From NCBI RefSeq assembly GCF_048544455.1, contig NC_133536.1:26352152-26416151 (forward strand): a stretch of DNA of 64,000 nucleotides, written 5' to 3'. The number at the start of each line of letters is the position of its first letter. Within the stretch, counting starts at the first letter, position 1. Shown here piece by piece: positions 25,001 through 35,593 of the stretch. The position numbers were made by a program, and so were the translations under genes. The notes under the pieces are model-generated. The model was not told the origin of the DNA and ran no database searches. It saw only the letters and a list, made by a program, of their open reading frames with translations. This DNA is from Silene latifolia (taxonomy: Eukaryota; Streptophyta; Magnoliopsida; Caryophyllales; Caryophyllaceae).

Positions 25001-25904
25001 ACCGAACCCATTAATCCAGTTCCATTATTAAACTACTTGTGAGTTGTCACCAAGTCAGTTGTAACTCAGCAAGAAATCAAAAGAAAATATTTCTACAATG
25101 CAGCCCTATGCCTTTTCAAATTCTAAATATACCCTTCAGTTTTTCGAACCTAATTACGAGCATGTTTGACCTAACTTGTTGAAAACGAGTTTTTGTTTTT
25201 CAAGCTTAATTTTCTAAGTGTTTTTCAAAAGCAGAAGTATAAAATTGCTGCTTCTATTTTTATGGGCAAAAAATGATTTTTCAGCTTTTGAGAAATTTAT
25301 TTTTAGCTTTTAAATAAAGATGTGTTTGGCCAAAAAGTGTTTTAAGTCCAGAAACACTTTTAAAAGTCAGGCCAAACACATACTGCCGTAAAAAGATTTT
25401 AAAACCTAAGGGTATATGTAACAACAACAACAACAACATCAGAGCCTTATTCCAAAACGATTTGGGGTCCGCTGACATGAATCAGCCTTATTCACCTTCG
25501 AAATCAATCCTAAACATCTAAAAATTGAGTCTTTAAACATCATCATATTCAATCAAATACTGCGTAACGAAAACCTAACCCAATACTAAAACTCCACACT
25601 CAAAAGTACTCATTTCCAATAAACTAATCCAAATCAACAACCAAAATCAAAATAAATGAAAAAATCAAATTGTGAATCAAATCATTAAACAAACAAGCAA
25701 GTAAACAAAGACGATTACTTTAATCCGGAAATCCTTGATAAAATCTTCGGCGCGTTTAAAAGCAAGTTTCTTATTCTCCTGAATTTTAAATTGTCTATCA
25801 AGTAATTGTTGCCTCCTTCTAATTGCCCACTCTTCACTGTGTTTCCTCTTCTTTAACACCGTTTCTTCAATGTAATTCAGCTGATTTTCCTCCTTTGCCG
25901 CCAT
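22032..25904 (-). CDS. RPL7: 60S ribosomal protein L7-1-like
   Basis: Coding exons 25904..25719, 22910..22813, 22720..22583, 22466..22364 and 22247..22032 join in phase to 246 aa, the normal length for the family. The N-terminus [21 protein letters not shown] and the basic helix resemble the plant L7-1 (At1g80750-type) branch. Next come [29 protein letters not shown], the L30-like core [10 protein letters not shown] and [14 protein letters not shown]. The C-terminus reads [39 protein letters not shown]. The role is in the large ribosomal subunit or its assembly; this branch is more divergent than the main L7 paralogues. Intron 1 is 2.8 kb and has accumulated mobile elements. An acceptor (TTTTTGCAG) just before the ATG shows that a non-coding first exon lies upstream. 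Confidence 0.93.
25155..25385. mobile_element. MITE in RPL7 intron 1
   Basis: Left CATGTTTGACCTAACTT is inverted at the right as AAAAGTCAGGCCAAACACATA. The body is AT-rich and has an inner hairpin pairing AAAAGTGTTTT with AAACACTTTT. Probably hAT-type; target duplication not clear. Confidence 0.5.
25418..25500 (-). mobile_element. Au-like SINE 3' end with (TTG)n tail
   Basis: Read on the minus strand, GATTCATGTCAGCGGACCCC is followed by AAATCGTTTTGGAATAAGGC and a (TTG)n tail. From memory this resembles the conserved 3' domain of plant Au-type SINEs. The tRNA-like head is not recognisable, so it is a 5'-truncated or diverged copy. Confidence 0.55.
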
Positions 25905-26007
25905 TTTTTGCCTGCAAAAATTGTTTAATGTAAGCAAAGTATTTCAATTAATTGCGTGATTAGTGAATGAAATATAGATTTATACGTGTAATTAAGTTCG
26001 CAGATAA

Positions 26008-26075
26008 ACTAACCGGAAACAATGGTGGTGCAGAAGATTGTCGATTGAGGAGGAAGGGGAAGATGAGAACGAGGT
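26008..26075 (-). other. Probable non-coding first exon of the RPL7 gene
   Basis: On the minus strand a donor TTTCCG|GTTAGT ends a short GC-richer leader, pairing with the acceptor just upstream of the RPL7 start codon. The transcription start is not determined; borders are approximate. Confidence 0.5.
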
Positions 26076-26189
26076 AGGGCTTTGTGAAAGGGGGTTTAGG
26101 TGGTTCGGAGATTAATTTTAGTCTTTCCGTCTCATCCAATTATTTACGTTTAATTAAAATACTTCTTATATTAATCAAAAACCCACTAA

Positions 26190-26639
26190 GGGGGTGTTTG
26201 GTTCACGCGTGGGTATGGGTTTGGAATCAGGAATCATACCTGGGTGTTATCGGCTTGGAACTTGATACCTCATACCTTGTGTTTGGTTCAATTTTGGGGG
26301 TATGAGGTTAGAAATCAATCAAAGCTAAAAAAATCTTCAAAATACAATTTTTTTTAATAATAATTTTTATACTATTAAATCATGTAGATAAAATTTAATC
26401 AAATAAAAATATAAAAATATTTTTTTTACAATTTTTTTTATCACTTTTTAATATCTCTAATTTGATACCATAGGTATCAATCTCATACCCACCCCCCTCC
26501 ATGGGTATGAGAAACCCATACCTTATGGGTTTGAGGTATGGATATGAAACCTTCATTTCCGTCAAACAAACACATGGTATGGGTTTGGTTCATTCCAAAC
26601 CCATACCTCATACCTATATTGGGTGAACCAAACACCCCC
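26190..26639. mobile_element. Tourist-like (PIF/Harbinger) MITE
   Basis: 450 bp with perfect terminal inverted repeats GGGGGTGTTTGGTTCA / TGAACCAAACACCCCC and a TAA target duplication on both sides (26187..26189 and 26640..26642). The interior holds paired GGTATGGGTTTGG / CCAAACCCATACC words. Confidence 0.88.
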
Positions 26640-26642
26640 TAA

Positions 26643-27190
26643 ATATTCTACATGGTACCCCTCAATTTTTCGACTTTCTACATGGTAACCCTACACTTTT
26701 TAAAACATACACGGTACCCCTAATTGTTGTCATTATCATTAAGTGTACCCCTAAACTTTATTTTCCTTCAATTAAACTCGATTTTAGTCGTTAGGTAATG
26801 ACTTGGACACGTAACCAAACTTGTCATTTATTATCTCATGACATAAGGACTGTATTAGGCACAATATCCATCTTGATCCTAATATTTATTGATATATATG
26901 GGCTAATAAAATTTTGACGGAAAATGTATTGATTCCTTGCCAAATTATCACGTCCAAAGATGGATATTGAGCCTAATAGAGTCCTTATGTCATGGGATGA
27001 TAAATGGCAAGCTTGGTTACGCGTCCAAGTAATCACTTAATGCCTAAAACTGAGTTTAATTGATGGAAAATAAAGTTTAGGGGTACACATAGTGTTAATG
27101 ACAACAATTAGGGGTACCATGTATGTTTTAAAAAGTGTAGGGGTACCATATAGAAAGTCGAAAAATTAAGGGGTACCATGTCGAATATCC
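26643..27190. mobile_element. Long foldback element abutting the Tourist MITE
   Basis: The two halves are inverted copies of one another over most of their length. The left CTACATGGTACCCCTCAATT, CCTACACTTTTTAAAACAT and AATTGTTGTCATTA reappear inverted on the right in the same order. A central loop lies around 26880-26950. No ORF; superfamily uncertain (foldback or MULE-type MITE). Confidence 0.72.
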
Positions 27191-28095
27191 CATAATTTTT
27201 TTTTCTAAACACTTTCTTTTGTCGAGTTGGGATCTGGTGTAAATATTGCGGATTGCAGACTCCTTGAAATAACACGGTTTATTTAATACAATAGCACGGG
27301 TTCTTCGATGATATAGCAAAAAAAAGTCAAAAAATGTGCGACGTAGTTGCTCTTTCAAGGCCCTTCTGTAAATTCGTATTGGTCCACAAGGCCCTTCTGT
27401 AAATTCGTAGTTGCTCTTTCATGGACGAGTTTTACTCAATTTTGGACATTTTTCTCTATTTTTTCCATTCATTACCCTTTTCATAAAAAAAAACAACAAC
27501 TAAAATTCTCTCTTTTTTCTTTTCTCCTTTCATTAATAATCAAATTGATCCCAAATTCTCAACGAAGAATCTTAATCCACTCATCAAATAAGTTAATATT
27601 CGATTTTGTTGAACAAATTACATGAATTATTGTTTCTATTGACTCAATTAAATTGTTTTTCAATTAGGATTTTTCCCCTAATTCGGAATTTTTTCAACAT
27701 TGGTGGTTGAGACTGGAGGGATAGGTCGTGGTGGGGGGATGATAGTTGAAGGAAACAGACGACGTCTTGCGTGATGGTTGACGGTGGTAGGTAAATCATG
27801 GTGGTCGCGCAAGGATCGGGTGAAGGAAGGGCGTGGCAGTGATGGGTGGGGATGGGGCGGGTCTAGGCGGGTAGGTAGGGGTGGCTCTGGGCAGCGGGGG
27901 GCTGTGGGGATATGGGCGGTGGCTAGGTTGTGGGCTGGTGGCAACAGGGGGTGGTTAGGGACTTAGGGATGTAGGGAGTTTTAAGATTTTATTCCCATAA
28001 GATTGATGTATTATTTTCCTTTTAGAAGGTAAGTCAAGTCAAAGCTTACTCGGATTAGGAAAATCCGTCTTTAAGGTAAGTTTATTATAATCCAA
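27191..28095. other. Non-coding filler with a short direct duplication
   Basis: Contains a direct duplication of AAGGCCCTTCTGTAAATTCG near 27357 and 27390, and a G-rich stretch at 27700-27960 whose ORFs are compositional artefacts. No gene supported. Confidence 0.5.
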
Positions 28096-29412
28096 TGTAA
28101 CACCTAGAGGTGATCAAATGGCACAAGCCCATTGGCCCGACCCGGCCCAGCCCGCTTTTTTTGAAGGGCTTGGGCCTTTTATTTTGGCCCAAAAAAGCCC
28201 ATGGGCCGGCCCAAAAAAGCCCAATGTACTTTTGGGCCAAGCGTTTGGCCCAAATTTTGGCCCGACCCGGCCCATATTTATTAATTAAGGAATATTTTTC
28301 TTATAAAATTTGTTTAAGTAGCGTAAATTTTATATATAATTCCTTATAAACTCATGTATATATTTATTGAGATTTAAAAGCGATGTTCACATAACATAAA
28401 TCATATATATCTACTAGATATGATTAAGCATTATAATGTGTCGATGATTGTCTTTTATTCTATTTTTGGAGATTAATTCATATTTATTTCATCATACTTT
28501 GTACGATTTTTTATACTAAGTACACATTTAAAGTAAAAGCTGAAGGTATTATACTACTTATCTCGTTCGATAAGTCGTAAATTTTAGGGCCCGAAAAGCC
28601 CATATAGGCCCAAAAGCCCGATTTAGCCCATAAGGGTCGGGCTTGGGCTCGCTAAATAGGCCCTCTCATTTGGCCCGGTCCGGCCCAACCCGCACATATG
28701 GGCCATTTTTATCATCCCGGCCCAGGCCCGCATAGGCCCGGCCCATGATCAGCTCTAGAACTAACACCCCAATTATCCGGACAAGATAATTGAAGCATTA
28801 CCACCTCGGTTTCCCGTTATAGTGTTTCAAAACTTCAATCAAAGAACATTTTATTAATGTAATATTTAATGAATTACATAAAACGTAAACAAATGAATAA
28901 AAGTACAACTCATGACCATTATACTCTTCTAGCCACTATACTCGTCTCGTGATTCATCAAGCTCGTCCTGTATCCCGCGTGCTATCCAATAAACCTGTAC
29001 TTAACCCGCTCCCCATATGATCGGAAATATCATATGGATCCACACAAGCCACCCCGGAAATAGGTGACAATTACACAGACACACAAACGTTAGTTTCAAT
29101 AAAACACAACTCAAAGTAAATGAGTATGCAATAAGACTATAATATGGATGACATGCAATCAAACAACTACCACAATGGTACCGGGACACGCCCTGACGCC
29201 CAAACATACCAACAACCACAAACAGGTACTGGGATACGCCCAGACGTACCAGGTCCGGAAGCCAACCGGATCCCCTGCCAGACGTCGTGTCTCAACCACA
29301 CGAGTCATTCCATAACTCAAGCCATTAATATGCACATCCCTCTTGGTGTGGGAAGCTCAAAGTGGTGATCCAAGCGTAAGACGGTCTCCCAACCGTCTTA
29401 CGTCTCCAAAAT

Positions 29413-29447
<35 letters not shown>

Positions 29448-30800
29448 ATCCTCCAACATATATACAATCACAACATACAATAACCGTCACAATATGAAAT
29501 GCATGACAAACAATATACACCATGAGATTCCAAACATGCCATGGATACCAGTTCCTCAAATTTCCCGACACGCCAAGTCGTCAAAACCAATAACATGCAA
29601 TACGACTCACTCAACGTAAATGAATGGTAAAAGACTCATTCTATAAATAAATGCAACAATGAAACTAAGTAGGATAAACCTATCTTTTAGCAAATCTCCA
29701 TAAGCAATCCGAATAAAATAATCTTCCACAAAAACCGTCACCTAAATATAATTAATTAAATATAATTAATTATTAACTAATCTAACTAACTAAATACGAA
29801 TTACTTAATTAAATAATACTCGTCTTAAGCTATTTAAAACCCATTTTAATACACTACCAAAAACCCGATCCGACACACGGTCAAACCTCCACCACATACC
29901 ACCTATTGCCGCCACCGTGGCCACCACCACCAGCATGGTGGACCACGGCCGGCAGCAACCCCAACCAAAACCAATGACAACAACACGACAACATCAACAA
30001 CTACACCACCCATGACCATAACCAACCCCACCACGACCACGACAGGCCACGTCGGCCGACGTCGACCACCCCCACCGTGTCCCCCAACCACGGCGAGTCC
30101 AGCAGCAGCAATGACGGCGGCAACAACCACCAGCAACGACCACAACACCCCACCACAACTCCTAACCCGCGCCCGTACACCCCATTTTTCTACCCTAGAT
30201 CCCGACCACCACGGCCACCCATTCCACCACCCAAGACCACCACTTAACTCCCCACTCTTCCCTTAACCTAGACCTACCCAGAATCGGACCCAAACCGACC
30301 AGTAACACCCTTAAAACCGCAGCCCTAACCCAAGTCACCAAAACCCATAAAACCCAACAACCTCTCGGTCAAACCCCATTATGGTGGTCAACGGCATCCC
30401 CTATGGTGGTCAAAGACCGGTCAGAGGTGGGTCAAGGTCGGGACGGGTCAATGGTATAAAAATAATAACATAAAGGCTAGTATAAGACGGTCTTACCTTA
30501 CGAACTCGAGGCAGAGGGACAAAATCTCCTTCTTCTTATCTCCCTCTCCTCTCTCTTTCCTCTCTTTAGATTTTGTGGTGAATTATGTTTATGAATGGAT
30601 ATGGGATAAAGGAGTATATATATGGGGTGAGTATATGTATGAAGTGAGTATATGTATGTTTATACATATATCGTACTATTATTATTATTATCATCATTAT
30701 TATTATTACTATTATTATTATTATTATTCCGTCTCAAACCCAACTCGTTAAATACAATAAAATATTATTATTATATAATTATTAAATATGGAGCATAACA
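28096..30800 (-). mobile_element. Ty3/gypsy LTR, copy 1 (3' LTR, minus orientation)
   Basis: Read on the plus strand it starts TGTAACACC and ends GCATAACA. It aligns along its length with the solo LTR at 44427-46299. The adjacent internal side is a purine-rich tract on the minus strand (GGGGGGAGAGAT), the polypurine tract expected just before a 3' LTR. It contains a 656-bp hAT-type MITE. Inside are an AAGACGGT palindrome near 29374, an (AAC)n tract and an (ATT)n tract near 30680. Fossil copy. Confidence 0.75.
28105..28760. mobile_element. hAT-type MITE inserted in LTR copy 1
   Basis: The ends are TAGAGGTGATCA and its inverse TGATCAGCTCTA (plus two bases at the right). Flanks GTAACACC and CTAACACC fit an 8-bp hAT target duplication with one mismatch. 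The inside is dominated by GGCCC/GGGCC words at both ends around an AT-rich core. The other LTR copy has the uninterrupted GTAACACCCC, giving the empty site. Confidence 0.85.
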
Positions 30801-31130
30801 ATCTCTCCCCCCTTAAAATAAACTTCGTCCCCGAAATTTCACCTCACTCTTCCCTTTCCGACTATTCCCTCAAATCTCATGTGTACTCTCTTCCCAAAGT
30901 TCGGTGTTCAACTCCCACTACTTCCTCACAACTTTCACTATATCCTCACATTCCGTACTTCCTTTTTCTTAAACTTCCGAATTGTTACATTCACTCCCCC
31001 TAAAAGAGAATTTCGTCCCGAAGTTCAACTATCAACCTCAAAATACGGTCTCGTACACTCAAAACTAAATTCCCCAAATGACCATGTTCCAGGTTCAACA
31101 CTCTCTCTTGCTTATTGTAAATACATAATA
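30801..31130 (-). mobile_element. Remnant of gypsy internal 3' region
   Basis: Directly behind LTR copy 1 lies a purine tract and then sequence containing, on the minus strand, two versions of the gypsy tail motif TTCGGGACGAA followed by A/G-rich stretches. No readable pol remains. Truncated by unrelated DNA near 31.13 kb. Confidence 0.55.
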
Positions 31131-32700
31131 AATTAGATATTGTCCTAATGCCATTGATATAACCCTACTCTACGAGCCTCCCTAACGTCAAGGTACAAGG
31201 TTCAGCCCACGGTTCAAAACCTTAATCCCATAACAACTCCCAACTCAATTAGTTCTAAGTCTACGCATCAATCTCGGGGTATAACTCAATTAGTTCTAAG
31301 TCCCCGAAAATTCAGAGCCGTCAGACCCCTCAAATCCTCCAAACTCAGTCACTTTTCCAATACCTTTTTCTCTCTCTTCGACCGTCCTCTCCAATCATCC
31401 TCTCGATCCTATCACTCTCCGATCACCATGTTTTCGAATCTTCTCAAACCGCTTCACAAATTACGGTTGAATTCATCGATCACCACCATTTTCTACTGAT
31501 TCAGGTAATGGCTATTATACTCTATACTTCCCCTAATTTGTTCTCGTTGAGTTCAACTATGATTCTCTGATTTTGAGTAGATTACAATTTAGGTAATTTC
31601 TTAATTTCCCATATCTCTCTTTTATTCCCCAATTTTACGATTTTAATGATACAAATTAGTTTGATTAGGGTTGCATCTCTGATTTGTTCTACTTTATGTT
31701 GTTTTCGTTGCTTTCAAATGTCGTTCAGATTCTTACTTGCATTCCACTGTGATTACCTATTAATTACTTCAATTTACGTAGTTAATCATTGAAGTATTTC
31801 ACGATCGCCATAATCACTTGTATTACTTGCTGATGAGTTCGATTTCTTTAGTTAGAATCCTAGTTCTAATTTTGTGTTGCGTAATTATTATGCATGGATT
31901 CTTGTTGAATACTTGGATATGTTGTTTGCAATACTGAGCGATGGTAAAATTGGACACTAGGATTTTATTGTAGTAATTTAAAATTCTTAGTACCATTATT
32001 GACATCAATAACATGTTTCATCTTGTGTATTGTCACATATTTACAAACTAAACTTTATTTGAAGTATGTGGTTTCATAAAGTTTTAAGGTTTTAAGCATT
32101 TTGACTTTCAATGGGATGTAAAACTTAAACAACTAATACTCCAATGGGAGGGAGTGTTATTAATGAATGATTATGTTCGTCAATGATTCTCAGATAGCAT
32201 TTTCACTTTCTCAACCGTGAGTATTGATTCAAGTCAATTCGTTCGCATTTTCCTAATTTTATCTCTGTTTCTTTGTAGTTGCATTCTGTACACTGATTAT
32301 CTTGCTTTGTGCGTCTTTTATTTCAGCCTCTAATCTTTCGTCTTTAAAGTAAAATGTAACAGAAAGGCATATAGCACGAGAGTCCGTCTATGTCGGTGGC
32401 CTCTGACTGTAAAACAATTATAGGTTCAGCCATTTCATCCGCAACTGATTTAAGCTTTTCTATTTCTATTTCTCAATTGAGATGAAATCAATCTGCCTTA
32501 AGCTGTGTTTTCGAGTTCCACACAATAAATTTAAAATTTCTAGCAATATATATTAGCAAACCAGATTTATTGGTGATTAGGAATCAGTTTTACGATTATT
32601 TATAGTTCATTCCCTTGGAGATTCATTTCCAAACTTCTGTTTGCGTCATTTATGTTATTAGATTGTCTATTATTGAATTAGTGTTTACTGTCAAATACAA
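31131..32700. other. Unassigned region, possibly an orphan leader exon
   Basis: Around 31390-31505 a CT-rich leader-like stretch with an ATG ends in a plausible donor (ATTCAG|GTAATG), followed by T-rich intron-like DNA to an acceptor-like site near 32327. No protein family could be recognised, so it may be a captured 5' end of a gene. Confidence 0.3.
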
Positions 32701-33165
32701 ATGCAAATGGTTGTTATTGAGATTAGAACTCCTAGCACAATGTTGTCAGTCCATGGCGATCTTGATCTTCCTCTTTCTCTACCTGTATTGTCACCCAATG
32801 AGTTACTCCCCTCGCTCCACCATCTGCATCCTTGCACTCCGGCAAGGGCACACCACAAAGTTCGGGATTATTTTCATATTGGGTAGCCGGAAGAGTACTG
32901 AGTTGCCCCCTTTGAGGTATTTGGCCAGTTAACAGATTATTAGACAAACCAATCTCCACCAAAAATGAGAGATTTGAAAATGAATCTGAAATTTGTCCCT
33001 GTAGCCGAGGCTGGACTTCACCAGTGAGATTATTAGTCTTCAAATCAAGCCAAACTAAGGTTCTGCAATTACCCAGTTCTATCAGTATTTCACCCGTGAA
33101 GCTGTTGTCGTTTGGGCTAACAACATTGTACTAGGAGTTCTAATTTCAATAGCAAGCATTTGCAT
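32701..33165. repeat. 45-bp inverted repeats bracketing the receptor-kinase fragment
   Basis: 32701..32745 and 33121..33165 are inverted copies with about four mismatches, sharing ATTAGAACTCCTAG and ATGCAAATG. They could be ends of a small gene-capturing element or one arm of a local inversion. No target duplication was found. Confidence 0.7.
32732..33120 (-). pseudogene. Fragment of a BRI1/BRL2-like LRR receptor kinase
   Basis: Minus-strand reading gives LRR sequence [24 protein letters not shown] and [20 protein letters not shown], then [13 protein letters not shown]. This is the island-to-membrane LRR end typical of BRI1-like receptors ([22 protein letters not shown]). The LRR order jumps at [11 protein letters not shown], so an internal segment is absent. 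There is no kinase domain and no start. The fragment lies between 45-bp inverted repeats. Confidence 0.8.
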
Positions 33166-33169
33166 TTTA

Positions 33170-33445
33170 ACCTTATATGTGCATGAAATAAGGTTTTATG
33201 TGCATGAAATAAGGTTCTATGTGCATGGAATAAGTATTAAATGGGCATGAAATAAGGTTTTATGTGCATGAAATAAGGTTCTATGTGCATTAAAAAGTTC
33301 TTTAATAACATCAGTTTGTTATCTTATGATACTAATTCTTGTTGGGTAAAGACATTAATTTTAATTCTATGTGCATAAAATAAGGTTCTATGTGCATGAA
33401 ATAGGGTTTTATATGCATGAAATAAGGTTCTATGTGCATTAAACC
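33170..33445 (+). repeat. ~21-bp interspersed tandem repeat (GTGCATGAAATAAGG)
   Basis: At least nine copies of ATGTGCATGAAATAAGGTT and close variants, partly contiguous and partly separated by about 40 bases. Isolated ATGTGCAT words continue to 33660 and recur inverted near 34950-35000. Confidence 0.75.
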
Positions 33446-33533
33446 TGTTCCGATAATAAGGGAATTTGCTTTGTTCAATAAACATATGATACGCTCGTTA
33501 TTTGATACTCGTATTTGTTTAGCGTATTTTAAA

Positions 33534-33604
33534 GGCTATTAGCTCAATGGTAGAGCAATGTGCAAATTTTGCACAAAGGTATGGGTTCGAGTCCCATATA
33601 GCCT
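33534..33604 (+). ncRNA. tRNA-like sequence A
   Basis: About 70 bases that fold as a cloverleaf: acceptor GGCTAT/ATAGCC, D-stem GCTC/GAGC, anticodon stem TGTGC/GCACA with loop AAATTTT, T-arm ATGGG-TTCGAGT-CCCAT. A box TAGCTCAATGG and B box GGTTCGAGTCC are well formed. The loop lacks the invariant U33, so it is unlikely to be a working decoding tRNA. The 5' half recalls plastid trnI(GAU). A SINE head or tRNA relic is equally possible. Confidence 0.6.
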
Positions 33605-33777
33605 ATTAGATGCATGAAAAAGCAACCTATGTGCATTAAACAACCCTGTACATGCATGAAAAAAGTGTCCAATTTCCTCATCTTTTTTTGTCTTTAGATC
33701 CTTGATAAGAAGTGGAAATAGGATTACCAATTACATTATTTCATTCTTAGAATAAAAGAAAGATTTGGTATTTCATA

Positions 33778-33842
33778 GCCAATATGGGAGTTGAACCACA
33801 TCTTGTGCATTGCACAATGCTCTTCCATTTGAGCTAATTGAC
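33778..33842 (-). ncRNA. tRNA-like sequence B, inverted partner of A
   Basis: The minus strand reads GTCAATTAGCTCAAATGG, a TTGTGC..GCACAA stem and GGTTCAACTCC, closing with ATTGGC. It is clearly related to sequence A but diverged, and lies about 175 bases away in opposite orientation. The acceptor stem can pair with one G-U. The anticodon loop is not standard. Confidence 0.5.
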
Positions 33843-34283
33843 TTTCAAAACAAGTAAAACGTAAACATTTATAATGTAGAGAACAGACGATACTGACATG
33901 GTACTAACACCCTTGGTATATGTCGTCCATTTCAGCCAGTTCTACAACAAATAGCAGTCCCTTACAGAACCTATTTAAGAGAGCTTTTGTGAGTCAATGT
34001 AATTATTAGAACTAAAACAAAGTTTCAGAGATACTTATCAAGAATACTTGTTTTGAAATTGATCTCATTAGACCCATCAACATATTTATCAGCAGTCCAT
34101 TTCTAGCCGCCTTAACATCTCTACCAATTGGTGGAGATGAAACCTTACGGAAGTTTATGCCTCAAACAAATGGTGTTAGAGATTATATTCCATTTCTTAT
34201 AGAAAAGATCTTGAATCCTTTGATTGTTTTTCACTTTAGCATTCATTTAGGATGACAAATACGTGCTAAAAAATTGTATTCAG

Positions 34284-34595
34284 GTTGGTGCAAGGATTTT
34301 GGCTATTCCTGCCGTGACCCAAGTATCCGGGTTTCTTGCCTCTACAATTGCCTGCATTAGATGTTGGGCATACATGGTAAGGACCATATTATATGTTTCC
34401 CCTCACATTATGGAGTAACACCTTTACTCCACTGTTCTTATCTCTATCTCAGCAATTGTGTTCCATTATTTTGTGTGGTTGATCATGTATAGAAACCAAC
34501 ACATGCTATGAACAATGCAGGTAGTTACTGGCTTGTATATTGCTGAAGTTAATCTTAACACGATGTGCGAGCTAGGTTTTGGTGGCGTCTCTTTG
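34284..34595 (+). pseudogene. Two-exon fragment of a tryptophan/tyrosine permease gene
   Basis: Exon 34284..34376 reads VGARILAIPAVTQVSGFLAS plus TIACIRCWAYM. After an intron with proper GT/AG borders, 34521..34595 reads VVTGLYIAEVNLNTMCELG. This matches, from memory, the N-terminal membrane segment of plastid Trp/Tyr-type permeases (At5g19500 family; AIPAVTQ.SGFLAS.IACI, NTMCELG.GGVSL). Because the intron is retained, the piece came from genomic DNA, not from mRNA. No start or downstream exons are present. Confidence 0.75.
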
Positions 34596-35589
34596 GTAAT
34601 TCTATTACCAAGCACTTCTTAGTTGTTACTCACTCCAGGATTTTATTTCCGAACAAAAGCAAACGTTTGATTTGTCTTTAAAAGTGTCCCATGGTGACAC
34701 TTTAGGATATGTGGGAGTCCAAATTACTTGGTAAGCTGTAAGAGTAAGATACCTCATTGTGTTTTATCATTGCAATGATGTACAGATTCCAATAATATGC
34801 TATTGCTTAAATTATAGAAAAAAGGTTCACATGTAGATGTGTATTATTCATTCTGCTTCATTTAACTCATAAGTCCCCAATTTCATCATTTCTCCTAATT
34901 TGGGTAATTTTTGAACTCCCCATACCCTAATTTCTCAATTGCCCCAACCTCAATGCACAAAACCATAATTTTGATACACCTAAACAAAAATTAGATGCAC
35001 ATAAATAATGCTTGACGATAACAAAGACTATGTAATTCACGAAATTGAGTCGCTAATTTCATGATTTCAACCAATTTAGGTAATGTATCAATTTCCTCAT
35101 CCCTAATTTTCCAGTTTACACAATCTAAATCACGAAATCCTAATTTAACAAACATAATTAATTTTTAAGACATTAAACAAATAATTGAACCCTAAATTCA
35201 ACTAATTTAATCGATGAATCAAAAAATTAAACAGACATAAACCCTAATTTCACAAAAAATATTCATCAATATTGAAATTTTACCTCGTCGAAGATCCATT
35301 GATCGTCAAGTACGGCTGTGTTAATCTCGACTTTGGACGTATAAGGTGAGTTCGTGATGTCGAAGGCTATTATAGTCGAAGATAGAGAAAGAAAGATGAG
35401 AGATAAAGGAAAATTGGAAATTAAAATGAATGAGTTTTGACTTCTGAGTGTTTGGGTGTGCGTCGAATGATTTAGATGGAGTTTGGTTGAATTAATACTT
35501 AATTTCAGCCTTCCATAATATTATTAGATCCAAGGGCTGTGAGTGGTTCTCACAGTTCTCATTATACTAGTGGTTCTCATCGGACCTCG

Positions 35590-35593
<4 letters not shown>
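34596..35593. mobile_element. Right part and terminus of an unnamed TIR-type element next to (TA)n
   Basis: The end at about 35500-35593 (minus strand GGGTCGAGGTCCGATGAG, GAACCACTAG, then GAGAACTGTGAGAACC) has the look of plant inverted-repeat elements that sit against TA repeats, and resembles in style the end of the next element. I could not find its left end; the interior may extend back to 32.7 kb and include the gene fragments. Confidence 0.4.

Noticed and set aside
27678-27966. Pro-rich / Gly-rich ORFs on opposite strands
   Set aside because: G-rich composition gives overlapping long frames on both strands; no conserved motif.
29903-30266. Val/Gly-rich and Thr/Pro-rich ORFs, repeated at 45319-45842
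   Set aside because: They lie inside the gypsy LTR copies and owe their length to GTGG/CCAC-rich composition.
33534-33604. Calling this a functional tRNA gene with anticodon ATT
   Set aside because: U33 is missing and the seventh acceptor pair is mismatched; kept only as tRNA-like.
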